DNA from: Branchiostoma floridae
Taxonomy: Eukaryota > Chordata > Leptocardii > Amphioxiformes > Branchiostomatidae
Length of the DNA stretch: 64,000 bases
NCBI RefSeq assembly: GCF_000003815.2
Contig: NW_023365730.1
Span: 379,915-443,914, forward strand
Direction of reading: 5' to 3'
A program made the translations under genes and the position numbers. Below the pieces are notes generated by a model. That model was not told where the DNA came from and did no database searches. It saw only the letters and a list, made by a program, of their open reading frames with translations. Below, piece after piece: positions 47,714 to 59,085 of this stretch. How positions within the stretch are numbered: position 1 is the stretch's first letter; each line of letters begins with the position of its first letter.

Positions 47714-48596
47714 CGAGGGGGGTTCAATAAGTTCTTTGCCTCACCAAGAAATAACAAGCACAACTCAGATTTTCAGGCACAACTTCATAGTATGAAGTCT
47801 TTTATCAATATCCTCCAAATTACAAATCATTGGAGTCATTACTTTCCAGGCATTCGTTTTTTCTAAATTAGAAGGTAAGTGGGGAGAAAAAGAAGGGTGA
47901 AGTGTGATCAGACAATTTGACCTCACACCTCAGGTTGCAGATCAATTGTCCACCTTTTTTTTTCGTTATCCCTTACCTAACGTTACTGGGTGTCGCCTGC
48001 AACATGATGATCACAATAATTTGAATTTTGGTACACATTTATATAAGACTTTATACATGTACGTGGGGTTATCAATAAGTCCCCGACTTTACCGAGAAAA
48101 AATAAGCACAGCTCAGATTTCGAAGCATAGATGTCAAGTATAAAGTCTTATATAAATATGTACCAAAATTCAAATTAGTGTGATCATTACTTTGCAGGCG
48201 ACACCCAGTAACGTTAGGTGAGGGAGAAGGAAAAAAAACGTGGACAATTGACCTGACCTGAGTGTGTGGGTCAATTTGCGCTGCTGGAAGTTAGAAACCC
48301 AATTCTTTTTGCTTGAAATAGGAAGAGAATCATTATCAAACATTTTGACAACGTCTTTTGTTAGTTTATGGCATGGGAAACTAGACCCACACATGTCTGA
48401 TCACAATTCACACAACTTTTTTTCTCGCCACTTACCTTCTAATTTAGGAAAAACGAATGCCTGGAAAGTAATGACTCCAATGATTTGAAATTTGGAGGAT
48501 ATTGATAAAAGACTTCATACTATGAAGTTGTGCCTGAAAATCTGAGTTGTGCTTGTTATTTCTTGGTGAGGCAAAGAACTTATTGAACCCCCCTCG
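47714..48596. mobile_element. Tc1/mariner-like nested foldback element
   Basis: Ends CGAGGGGGGTTCAATAAG and its complement are each flanked by TA (47712-47713 and 48597-48598), as for Tc1/mariner insertion. Inside, four homologous arms lie in alternating orientation: outer left (+), about 47935-48057 (-), about 48062-48250 (+), and outer right (-). There is no transposase frame, so it is nonautonomous. Confidence 0.8.
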
Positions 48597-48705
48597 TAGC
48601 TGTTTGTGTTCCGGATTCCGAACCCTTTAACCTGGTGTGGTGGCCAGGAAAGTTCCGGGTGGTCTGAGAACACCAAGGAAGCTGGCGTGAGAGCGGCGTG
48701 TTCGG

Positions 48706-48882
48706 CCGTGTGTCGCTCTGTGGTTACGCTAGGGCACAAGGGGAGGGTCATTTCTACTTCTGGGGTCGTGTGTCTCTCTGTGGTTACGCTAGGGCACAAG
48801 GGGAGCGATCATTTCTACTTCTGGGGCAGTGTGTCGCTCCGTGGTTACGCCAGGGTACAAGGGGAGGGTCATTTCTTCTTCT
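48706..48882. repeat. Three-copy tandem repeat, 59-bp unit
   Basis: Unit contains 'gtgtcgctctgtggttacgc' and 'agggcacaaggggagggtca'. Three copies with a few changes. Confidence 0.88.
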
Positions 48883-48884
48883 GG

Positions 48885-49750
48885 GACCAAGGAGCCAGGA
48901 AAAGGTGACTTTTTAATAGTGCGCAAAGTTTTTATAGCGAAACGCAGTTTAAACGTTGAGGGAGATGGCAAACTTTTGAATGTTCAATTCAGGTATTGAC
49001 AGGTACGTGAAGACCACCACGGATGGTTGAAAAACGTGGTGTAAGGAGAGGGAGCGTTCATTTCCCCTTCCTTCGGGGCCAAGAAGGCCAGGGAAAGGTG
49101 GCTGTGCTAAGTTTTTAAAGCGGAATGCTGCTTAAACGTGGAGGGCGAACTTTGGAGTGTTCAGGTATTACCTGGCAGACCACCGTGGATGGTTGACTGT
49201 TCGAGTGTACTCTGCAATGTTGATTTAATCAATAGATATTGAAAGATGAAAACATTGAAAGAGTTAGCTCCGTGGCACTGTCATGTTTATGACTAGGTCC
49301 GTGCCTACATGTGGGAGTATGGGAGAGAGAGAAATGAAAGTTGTTCCAGGCTAGATTTTATTACATTTTGTAAAATAAACGATATTCAGATGTGCAGCTA
49401 CTGTTCGATGTTACCCCCTGACCTCCCATAGAATGTTTTTCACTTTCAAGCTTCCGAAGTACTTTATTAAGCATCTCTCTAATACCATTATGTATATACC
49501 GTTTTATGTAAATATGTCTTGTACCGTTGTAATTTTATGTTATTTGTAGATCTATGCAATCATCTGTGCTGCCTATTATCTGTGCAATGTACCGTCGTAT
49601 TTTGAATAAATGTTACCCTGCGATAAGGATTGAAGGAAAGATTGACACATTCGGCTCCCTGTAACCGCCATGTTTATGACTAGGTCCGTACCTAACGTTA
49701 CATGTGGGAGTATGGGAGAGTCTGAAATGAAAGTCATTCAAGGCCAGACG
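48885..49750. repeat. Two further diverged local duplications
   Basis: 48885-49030 and 49068-49197 share 'gcc(a)ggaaaggtg', 'taaacg' and 'accac.gtggatggttga'. 49285-49345 and 49665-49735 share 'catgtttatgactaggtccg' and 'catgtgggagtatgggagag'. Confidence 0.7.
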
Positions 49751-49960
49751 TGTGATGTGGGTCAGACAGCCAGACAGATCCCTAAAGAGTTATGTGGAGG
49801 GGTCGGCGGTCCGTGCTTTCATCCTGCAGCGATAGAATAACCAAGATTAGGGACCAAGGCACCTTCTGTTTGCTTACGTGTGAGCCAGACAGGACCGGGG
49901 AGCCAGCGAGTTTTGTTCGGGGAGCCAAGCAGTCAGCCCGCCGAAGGGACATGTAGCCAG

Positions 49961-50190
49961 GACTCTAGCTGTAGTTCCATGAAATTTACTTGCTGTGGCC
50001 TGAGAGTTCTCGTAAACCTGTCTGGGCAACTGTGCCATGGTCAATTCTGAACGCATTCGAGAAGAAACGTAGATCGATTGATTGTTATCGAAAACCTATC
50101 AAGCTCATCATAAGTATCATTTGGAAACAAGTTCTGGTAAAAAACCCTCTCTAAATCCTGCAAAAAAAAACACGTTGAAATTCGCTGAAA
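49961..50190. repeat. Dispersed direct repeat, copy 2 of 2
   Basis: Nearly identical to 47338-47572 with 1-2 base slips in the A run. Confidence 0.85.
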
Positions 50191-50739
50191 ACGCCGATCT
50201 TACATATGCGCTCCGGTGAGTTTAAGCCTGAAGGAGTTATCGCTACCCTTTTAAGGGCAGGTGGACCACATCGGGTTTGAACTCCCCGGGCGCTATAGGA
50301 GATCGGGCGGGCCTGACTGTCGTGGGCCACCGAATAAACTGTCCTAGCTGCCCGATCGCGGCTGGCTCCCAGGGTATAACGTGTGGGGGGAAGGATCTCT
50401 GTACAAAGTTACTACAAACCGTGACGTGGAAGAGCGGATAAAACTGGACCTCCTACCTGAGTGAAAGGCAATGCCTGTAGACAGCATTTTGTTGGAGGCA
50501 TCAGTCGTTTGTAGATTTTTTGCTTTGCCAAGAAGGTCACATATTTTGGGCTTCTTTGTGTTTGTGTCTGCTTTATGTTCAGCCCTCTAAAATGGAATTA
50601 TCTGCATTTTTGACACGATTTCAAATTTAAAAAAAGGAGACTGTTAAAAGGGCTGAGAGGGTTAATTGATAATTCATATGATTACTTCCGTGTATGTGTG
50701 TGTGTGTGGGGGGGGGGGGTGCAAAAACCCCATTGCCTA

Positions 50740-51650
50740 CTGGCTATTTCTGCATGGCACAAGAGAAAGGCGACTTGGAATGTGCTGATCTGTGCAGAAA
50801 ATGGTCCTTCCCTGTGATAACAGACATGAGCGGCTGGTTGGCTAGGACACGCAGGACCATCACCAATCATTTTAACAGGTGGCACACGTGATATCTTGTT
50901 TTCTAGCCTAGAAAGACGACTTGGAATGTGTTGAGCTGGATAGAAACGATGATTATCTCAACTTCAGTATTCTTCATCGAGGTTGGTAGGGACCATTGCT
51001 AAATTATTTGAACAGATGATACATCCAATGCGTCGATGAAGCTAAGACATCCAGGTAATGAGACATGCCAAATTACAGCTAGTCAAACAACTGGGTGGGA
51101 TTTTTTAAACCTTCAGGCGTTTTCAGGCAGCATTCACCAGTGACACGGGAAAGATCTTATTGAACACAAGGTTTTATACCATGAACATCAATTGGTCATG
51201 ATAGAAATGGGTAAAGACAACAAACTTGGACTATGCTGAGCTGGACAAAAAACGGTGTTTTCCACAACGACAGCCCTTGAAATACAGTTATCATTGAAGT
51301 TAGTAGGTCGGGATACAAGAGGACCTTACCAATGATTTGAACAGATGTTGGATGATACCTATGATTCCCTGTCTTGTAGTCTGTCTTGTTTGTGTGCTCG
51401 GAATGTGCTTAGTTTGGCAGAAATGCTCCATTCCTAAGACGAAAGGCCTTGAATTTGATACTAGTAGTAGGTAAAAAGAGACCATTTCCAATCATTTGAA
51501 CAGATGTTGGATGATACCTATGATTCCCTGTCTTGTAGTCTGTCTTGTTTGTGTGCTCGGAATGTGCTTAGTTTGGCAGAAACGCTCCTTCTCTGAGACA
51601 ACAGCCCTTGACCGGCAGTAGCCTTTGCCCTCTGACCTGGCTGTCTGTCC
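50740..51650. repeat. Diverged satellite-like array, about 150-160 bp units
   Basis: Units are recognised by 'cttggaatgtgctga', a 'ggaccat..ccaat.attt' segment and 'gaacagatg'. The last two copies (starting at 51336 and 51495) are nearly identical over 159 bp. Older copies lie towards 50.75 kb. Confidence 0.75.
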
Positions 51651-51688
51651 AGCCGCCTCCCACAGCACATCATACCTACTCCCCCATC

Positions 51689-52535
51689 ACCTACAGGGGA
51701 GGTGTGAGGGAGTCCGTTACACACGGCACCTACAGGGGAGGGGTGAGGGAGTCCGTTACACACGGCACCTACAGGGGAGGGGGGAGGGAGTCCGTTACAC
51801 ACGGCACCTACAGGGGAGGGTGAGGGAGTCCGTTACACACGGCACCTACAGGGGAGGGGTGAGGGGGTCCGTTACACACGGCACCTACAGGGGAGGGGTG
51901 AGGGAGTCCGTTACACACGGCACCTACAGGGGAGGGGGGAGGGAGTCCGTTACACACGGCAGCACAGGAGCCCCAGCACCTACAGGGGAGGAGGGAGGGA
52001 GTCCGTTACACACGGCAGCACAGGAGCCCCAGCACCTACAGGGGAGGGGGGAGGGAGTCCGTTACACACGGCAGCACAGGAGCCCCATCACCTACAGGGG
52101 AGGGGGGAGGGAGTCCGTTACACACGGCAGCACAGGAAGCCCCATCACCTACAGGCGAGGGGGGAAGGGAGTCCGTTACACACGGCAGCACAGGAGCCCC
52201 ATAACCTACAGGGGAGGGGGGAGGGAGTCCGTTACACACGGCAGCACAGGAGCCCCATAACCTACAGGGGAGGGGGGAGGGAGTCCGTTACACACGGCAG
52301 CACAGGAGCCCCATAACCTACAGGGGAGGGGGGAGGGAGTCCGTTACACACGGCAGCACAGGAGCCCCATAACCTACAGGGGAGGGGGGAGGGAGTCCGT
52401 TACACACGGCAGCACAGGAGCCCCATAACCTACAGGGGAGGGGTGAGGGAGTCCGTTACACACGGCAGCACAGGAGCCCCATAACCTACAGGGGAGGGGG
52501 GAGGGAGTCCGTTACACGGCAGCACAGAAGGGAGG
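51689..52535. repeat. G-rich minisatellite, 39-bp units followed by 56-bp units
   Basis: About 17 units of 'cacctacaggggagggg.gagg' plus 'gagtccgttacacacgg'. The first six are 39 bp. From about 51922 each gains 'cagcacaggagccccat', making 56-57 bp. The 211-codon open frame is a by-product of the period. Confidence 0.95.
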
Positions 52536-52559
52536 GGGGGGGGGGGGACCTGAAACTGG

Positions 52560-53585
52560 CTCCGGGACAAAATGGGGAGGAGCGGTCCAAAATGATGCTA
52601 TGTATCTGCGTCTGTGTTGAATTCTTTAAAGGACGTCTGCATTGAACTCTTCAAATGAGCCTTGAAAGCTAATTATGTCACCTGTTACATAATTCCCGAA
52701 ATAATGTCGAAAGATGAGTTGGAACATTTGCTGCTTTATTCTGTTATTGATTGAGTTCATGTTAGTTGAAATATTCTAAATTTATACATTGGCAAAGATT
52801 CCATATTACCGAGAGGGTGTTTCTTGCCTTTTGTTCTAACAATTTGGAAATCTTTGTAACAATCTAACTGTGATAAGTAACTGTTTAGAACTATTTACAA
52901 CATCTATGTGACGTTCTAAATGTTTCTATAGTATTCAAACATTTTAGAAACATTTCTAACATCAAATACATTATTTCTGTTAGTTTCTAAACTGTTCCAA
53001 CATAGATGCATCATTTGTGATCACATGTTCGAACATTGAAACAATATGATGAAACTGGGTCAGTGGGCTGGGAAGAGGGCAATTCACACATCCCTGTCAA
53101 GTGCAGGAAATTATGTCTGTCTGCCACCTTCTCACAAAAGACTCACCAATGTATACTAAAGAAAATCTAAAAATACAAGAGCCAAACAAAGGACCAAGCT
53201 TAGCAGCTTTGTTTATGGGGTCAATAAAAGTTTTTATGGAGGGAAAAAATGACACAAAATGTTGGAACATGTTGGAACAATAACAAAAACACATAGATGT
53301 TTGAAAATTGTTCTAAATAAAGAGATAATGATATCATTACTTTCCCAAATGTTCCAACAAATATAAAAAGGTTCAAACACGTTTAAGCTTTCATTTTGAA
53401 ATATTTGAACAATTTCGAACTTTAGTGACTGAAATGTTCCTTTACTCAAAATAGTTCAAACTTATTAAAAATATTATTTCAAAACCATCTCGGTGACTTG
53501 GAATTGACTCTCCTGCCGGAGAGAAGCAATGGGCCAGTCCCTGGCCTACGCAGTTAGGCAGGCAGGCAAAGAGAAAACCATCTAT
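52560..53585. other. No recognisable gene
   Basis: AT-rich with many 'gttctaa', 'gttcaaa' and 'gttccaac' words on both strands, suggesting an old palindromic repeat that I cannot delimit. Confidence 0.4.
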
Positions 53586-53589
53586 ATTG

Positions 53590-53720
53590 AATGAATGAAT
53601 GAACTTTATTGCACGACATTTGTACATGGTACAATTGTAAGGCAACGGTGATAAGTCAATCAATACAATGACTCGTCTAAGTCAATCAATACAATGACTC
53701 GTCTAAGCTCTATGATCTAG
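53590..53720 (-). mobile_element. 3' end of a CR1/L2-type LINE (probable)
   Basis: The minus strand reads '...gtgcaataaagttcattcattcattca', an AATAAA followed by a short TTCA repeat tail typical of CR1/L2-like non-LTR retrotransposon ends. A 26-bp direct duplication 'gtcaatcaatacaatgactc' lies at its upstream side. Confidence 0.55.
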
Positions 53721-53747
53721 ACATGTTATCCTAAAAGTAGTTCTCTT

Positions 53748-53800
53748 CAATCTCCAAGCAGATGCTCGGTGCCGGTCAGGCAGTATCTATTGGCCAGCCA
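53748..53800. mobile_element. Single-terminus fragment of the TCTCCAAGCAGA family
   Basis: 'caatctccaagcagatgctc' resembles the family end followed by 'ggtgccggtcagg'. No right end nearby. Confidence 0.45.
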
Positions 53801-53869
53801 GTGCCGCCTAAGGACCATTTGCCAATCTCAGATTGAACGGACTAAAATCATGTAGCACCTCCCCATATT

Positions 53870-54098
53870 ATTATTTTTTTTGGTACCATGTACGCAGAAA
53901 AATGTGTAAGCTTTGATATAGACTTATAAAACTCATTAGCCGGACTTGTGATGTAAACTGTACCTCTGTTAATTATTAAGTGTTATATAGTGTGACTGAC
54001 CATTGCGCCTTAACTCATGACCTCAATGAAAAGCGACCTGCAGGCTGACTTGAGCTTTAATGAATAAACAAAGATTCAAACAAACAAACAAACAAACG
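53870..54098 (+). mobile_element. 3' end of a LINE with (CAAA)n tail (probable)
   Basis: 'gacttgagctttaatgaata' followed by 'aacaaagattcaaacaaacaaac' resembles CR1/L2-like 3' ends with a short repeat tail at 54075-54098. Confidence 0.5.
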
Positions 54099-54099
54099 C

Positions 54100-55239
54100 C
54101 CTATATTTGTAGCGCCTGTACAGTACACTTTTTAAGATATATGCTGAATAAATAGAACATGGTTACAGTTTGCTGCACCATCACACAAAATATATACCAG
54201 AAGATGTTTGCTTGTACGTATGCTAGGAATATGCATGTACGTACGTACGTATGCATGTACGTTTTGTTATATGTATAATGGCTATATGCATATTAAAGGA
54301 CATTTGATGTTCTTCACTGTTCATCCTGTTTGACAGCTAAATTATAATCAACTACGATGATGATGGACAGACCTGTGTCCAAAATCATGTACGAAAGGTT
54401 ATGATGATGAAAGGTTAGATATAGAGGAGAGGTCATTGCCCCAAATATTGACTGACGGGGTCAGCCAGGTCAGGTCAGAGGTCAGAGGAACCAAAACAGT
54501 GTGTTATTTTCGATCCTGTCTGGCTCGGCCGGTCTGTGTAGATGTTCTTAAACGTTTGTTTTTCAAATAAACCTCGTCGTGCTCTACAAACTATATTTAG
54601 CTTCCCACGAGGCCCCTATATCTACTGTTGGATCACGTAAAACACGTAGAACCAGTTCAAAAACATGGTTCAAGAGGGTCTGCATGGGGGGGGGGGGGGT
54701 CCTGGCAAAGCTGAAAGGGAAATTCAGGCCGTAGCCCTATATAAAGCTATCATAATGCTAAGATAGGTAAATACATAAAATATTGCTTTGTGATTAGAAA
54801 AGATAGTGACACTCAAGTTTAGCCCTATCTATAGATTTTTTTCTTATTAGCCCATATTGTTTAATTAGTAGAATTTTGTTATCGTATGTTGTTTAATTTG
54901 TAGAATTGTAAGAGGTATATTTGTATTCTTTCTCTCTTTTTTGTTGTAATTTGTAGTTTACCATTATTGCAGGTAACATTAGAGATTAAAACAATGTAAA
55001 AACAATATCAAAGGTGTCTACTCTACTCTAAAACTAGTAAAAGCTAACTCTACATCCTAGGTTATTGGGTTCGACTCCTTTTTCGAAGACAGTGGGAGAC
55101 GAAAGATCCAACCTTTTCTAATATGTACTTCTGTAGTCTGTGTAACACAGAATCTGCTGCCCAGGGCTGTAAATGGTCCCTCCTGGTCCCTCCCTTCTAG
55201 GAGGCCGACGGATGTTGGGCGGACCGCTATAAGCGAGAT
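54100..55239. other. No recognisable gene
   Basis: AT-rich. A GTAC-rich patch at 54234-54262, a G run at 54687-54699 and a weak B-box GGGTTCGACTCC at 55067. Confidence 0.45.
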
Positions 55240-55243
55240 TTAA

Positions 55244-56741
55244 CCCTATTCAGACCGGGCTTTTTTGGTCATCCCTGGACCGGGGGGGGGGGCTTTTGAG
55301 GCCCTCCACTTCTAAGTCCTCTAACTCTTGAACGACGTGCCGTAAGGCCACCAAATTTTCAGGACGTGATATCGACATAATATCTGACGATTATTTGACG
55401 TTTGACGTTACGTTGACGCAAAATGACGTAATTATGACGTCATCAATTTGATTATATTGGCCGGACCCATGAAAAAAGGGTATTCTCAGACAACTTCAAG
55501 TTATACTACAAAAATGTAACAACAAGTGCAGATAACAGAATGATAGTGTTTATTACGACTTGTATTGCCAAAAGCAACATCGATGACGTCATAATGACGT
55601 CATAAAATGACGTCATGCACATCTAAGATACGAGTTAGGCTCCGCCATATTATATGCACTACCTTGAATTTTTAAAACTACTTTTTTTGCAACAAATTAT
55701 CACAAAGGGCAATGGAAATAGACTAAATTCATTCATTTAGATGGTTTTTGATGAAAAAATACCAGGTAGTTACAAATTTTAAGGGATAATTAGCTTGTTA
55801 TTCTTGATCTGGCCACACGGTCCGCCATCTTGGATTTTGGGCTGATGACGTCATCAAATTAGCATAATTTATGCATCTATAATTATGAAAGATATGCTAA
55901 ATAATATAACATTCTATTTATGTAACAAAATAGCAGTAATATAGCAAATAAATGTGAAAAATACATTGTNNNNNNNNNNNNNNNNNNNNNNNNNNNNNNN
56001 NNNNNNNNNNNNNNNNNNNNNNNNNNNNNNNNNNNNNNNNNNNNNNNNNNNNNNNNNNNNNNNNNNNNNGGCGGTTAACAGAATGATAGTGTTTTTTCCG
56101 CCTTGTTTTGCCAAAAGCAACTTGGGGGGGGTCATAAGGGCGTCATAAAAGGGCGTCATGCCCTTTTAAGATCCGGGTTGGGCTCCCCCATTTTATAGCC
56201 CCTCCCTGGAATTTTTAAAACTCCTTTTTTTGCAACAAATTTTCCCAAGGGGCAAGGGAAATGGCCTAAATTCTTTCTTTTGGGGGGTTTTGGGGGAAAA
56301 AATCCCGGGTGGTTCCAATTTTTAGGGGATAATTGGCTTGTTTTTTTTGATCGGGCCCCCGGGTCCCCCTTTTTGGTTTTGGGGGGGGGGGCGCCCCCAA
56401 ATTGGCATAATTTTGGCTTTTATATTTTGGAAGGATGTGCTAAATAATTTACCTTTCTTTTTTGGTACCAAAATGGCGGTAATTTGGCAAATAAATGGGA
56501 AAAATCCTTTGTTGGACCCAAAAATGGGGTTTTTTCCCAAAACTGCCTGTCGGCAAAGGGTTGCCTGGGCACCCCGAAAAAAGGGAAAATTTGGGAAACT
56601 TGGGGCAATTGTTCCCACCAATTTTTTGGGAAAACTCCCCAAATTTGGGGGTTTTAGGGTAAGCCTTTTGGGGTTTATAGGGCATGGAAGTTGGGGGGGG
56701 CCTAAAAAGCCCCCCCCCCCCCCCCCCCGGTCTGAATAGGG
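55244..56741. mobile_element. piggyBac-like element (TTAA sites), interrupted by assembly gap
   Basis: The left end CCCTATTCAGACCGGG is preceded by TTAA (55240-55243). The right end CCGGTCTGAATAGGG is followed by TTAA (56742-56745). TTAA target sites and CCC/GGG termini are the piggyBac signature. There is no transposase frame. True length is probably about 950 bp, because 56080-56510 repeats 55530-55968. Confidence 0.75.
55970..56069. other. Assembly gap, 100 N
   Basis: A run of exactly 100 N marks a gap of nominal size between two contigs or reads. Confidence 0.99.
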
Positions 56742-56749
56742 TTAATCAT

Positions 56750-57570
56750 ACTAGGTTTTGTGATCTTTTCTTTCTCAATGCGCTCGCGGATGTCAACCAT
56801 AAAAGTAAGTCCGGCGTGGCCTTTAATACTGAAACAGCGTGTCTGGTGCCCAGTCCGTACAGCTGGGTGTCATGTGGGGGGTGAGGGTGAGATTAATTGT
56901 GTCAAGGACGTTTGGCCCTGTACTGGTTAACCAGGGTGACCGCAACGGTAATTCAACACTTCAGATCTAGTCTGAACATCATACTCGTATTGCATAGGGC
57001 GCTGTCTCATATATAGGTTGTGCGATCGTCGTTCGACTTTGATGCCATGAGATGTTCAAGTAAGCTGTGACAGAACCAACCACCGACATGGATTTAAAAC
57101 AGCATTTTGTGTACCAAGACGAGTTGAACTTTGCAGGAGGCCCATAAGGCGCGGTCATAAAGGTCAATCTCTCGTACGATCGCTGACTTTGGGCAATTTG
57201 GAGCACACTCATGTACGTCTCTTTCAAAGTTCAACTGTATTGGTAAAAAAATGGCTGTTTTGGATCCAAGTCGGTGGTTGGTTCTGTGCTTGAAAATCTT
57301 TAATGGTATCAAACTCGTACGACGATTGCACGACCTATGTGACCGCGCCCTAACTTATCAACGTAGTAGTCCCAATGTTGTACCATTGACATGGGCATAT
57401 TTTGTTTGTTTTCCATACCCGTTAAGAGTCTCTTAAAGCAGGTCAGATTTGGAGCCGTACGTGTGTCTGGTGGTAGGTTGTTCCAAACATTGGGTCCGCG
57501 GTAGGCTATTGATCTTCTGAAGGTCTCTTGTTTAGCTTCGCTCGTCTGATGTACTGCGTTATGTTAGCTA
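56750..57570 (-). pseudogene. Non-LTR retrotransposon fragment, RT C-terminus and 3' region, split by a MITE
   Basis: Minus-strand translation of 57570-57355 gives HQTSEAKQETFRRS followed by IAYRGPNVWNNLPPDTR and a FKRLL motif. This is the familiar C-terminal end of LINE reverse-transcriptase ORFs (the '..S..YRG...WN.LP...R' pattern). It is cut at 57351 by the foldback element 56996-57351. Beyond it, 56757-56800 shares 'aatgcgc..gcggatgtca.ccataaaa' with the LINE 3' region at 61895. The upstream RT core is absent. Confidence 0.65.
56996..57351. mobile_element. Foldback MITE with AGGGCGC termini
   Basis: Left AGGGCGC...AGGTTGTGCGATCGTCGT and right ACGACGATTGCACGACCT...GCGCCCT are complementary over roughly 90 bp ('gaaccaaccaccgac' inner end). 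A related stretch 'cataggtcgtgtgatcgtcg' occurs at 40069. Confidence 0.82.
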
Positions 57571-58457
57571 TCGGTCAAGGACAGTCTTTTCCAAACTACA
57601 TTTTGATAATAAAAACAGCTGTGGATATAACAGTATTTATTACAGTTGTTATTTTCTGAATAAACAGGAAGATGATAAAGATACCATTGGTCATTATAAC
57701 TTATAATGGAAAATCGCACGCCCCTAATACAGTATAGCCCGAAAAGCCGTCATACCTAAGCCCAATGTATAGATGTTTGTAGAAAAAAGAAAACACACAT
57801 GTACCTGGACCCTGGACTGATACAACGATAATACATAAACGTACATCCCCGTCTACCAAACGGAGCTCATTGTCATTTACAACCTAGCCAATATCAAACT
57901 CTGAAGCGGATGTTTAGTGTTGATGATGCCTTTATGATACATTTTCTATGGAAAAGATGAAGAGATAAAAAACGCGAAGAATAAAAAAAAATCGTAACAT
58001 CAACTCTCATAATTACGCAGGGGACCATAATACCACCACATGAGGAAATCTACATTAAGTTAGTTAAAGACAAGAGTTAGATAAATGTACCAAATGCTAT
58101 GGACGCTAGCCATCCAGTCTAAAAATACCGAGCCTGGCACTACATCTGCTTGGAGATGAGCCAGACAAAATATTTTGTGCCTGCTCAGAATTGTTTTTCG
58201 TTTAGCCCCACAGCTGACTGTGCAGAAATCCTTCCCGGACCTTGACCTTTGTCACAGATGTACAGATCATAACCATGCGTGGCGCATGGAGAGTAGATCA
58301 CGCGGACATAAAAAGACGAGTTGCTGAAACGGGACTTGTAAATCAGCATGGGTCATGTCACGACTATAAATAACCAGTTAACGAGGAGTTGGCTTCCTTA
58401 TGTATGAATCTGGGTTCTGCACAAGTCTTGGAAGTCCGACTACCCTTAACCTGGGGG
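57571..58457. other. No recognisable gene
   Basis: AT-rich. One isolated family terminus 'catctgcttggagatga' at 58144. Otherwise nothing. Confidence 0.5.
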
Positions 58458-58486
58458 AAGGAGGTTGAAAAAAGTTCAACCTCCTT
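58458..58486. repeat. Short palindrome, AAGGAGGTT type
   Basis: AAGGAGGTTGAA (58458-58469) pairs with TTCAACCTCCTT (58475-58486). Same core as 2633-2663. Confidence 0.7.
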
Positions 58487-58559
58487 GCCTTCAGTTGTAG
58501 AGTTACAGTACTTAAATGAACTTGATAGAGATCGAATAACGATTTAGAGTTTTATGATT

Positions 58560-59085
58560 TTTTAATTTTTGATTTTTATTTTCTGATCCATCTAGACTAG
58601 TGTCTTAATATTTGGCTTTGAGATCGCCACGTCCAAAGTTACGAGTACTGACTGACTCCCTAGCCTGATATACCTGTCGCCAGTTTGAGTGAAGCAGTCT
58701 TGAGGATCTCCCGCCATATCTACCCGGACCCACTCACACAGCACTGGTCCTGCACAAGTCTAGAGGATCTCAAACACGATCATCTCAGTCATGAAACATC
58801 CGCCAAATAAAGAAGCCTCTGGATTAAACGCTTTCTGTACAGAATAACCAAGACCAGGAACGATGTGAAAATAAGGTTATTTGACCGACAGTTTTTCATA
58901 AAATTTTATGGTTTTATCTTCTATTTTTCAAATCTAGACCACGTCCTTACGAGCACTGAACAGCATTGAATAACCCAGTGGGATACCTGTCGCCACTTTG
59001 AGTGAAAGCAGCCTTGAAGACCTCCCGTCACATCCACACCTCAGGTCCGAACTGTACCCCCGGACCCACACACCAAGGCACTCCC
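58560..59085. repeat. Two-copy diverged direct repeat, about 310-bp spacing
   Basis: 58600-58740 and 58930-59080 share 'atacctgtcgcca.tttgag' and 'ccggacccac.cac'. Confidence 0.7.

Noticed and set aside
48706-48882. Regular 59-bp repeats as a CRISPR array
   Set aside because: Units are contiguous without distinct spacers, only three copies, and the genome is eukaryotic.
50270-50310. B-box-like 'gggtttgaactcc'
   Set aside because: It deviates from the B-box consensus and no convincing cloverleaf or A box is at the right distance.
51625-52260. 211-codon open frame
   Set aside because: It lies entirely in the minisatellite. It stays open because the 39-bp unit is divisible by three and has no stop in that frame.
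56322-56739. Proline/glycine/phenylalanine-rich frames
   Set aside because: They fall in the suspected miscalled sequence right of the gap, so the translation is meaningless.
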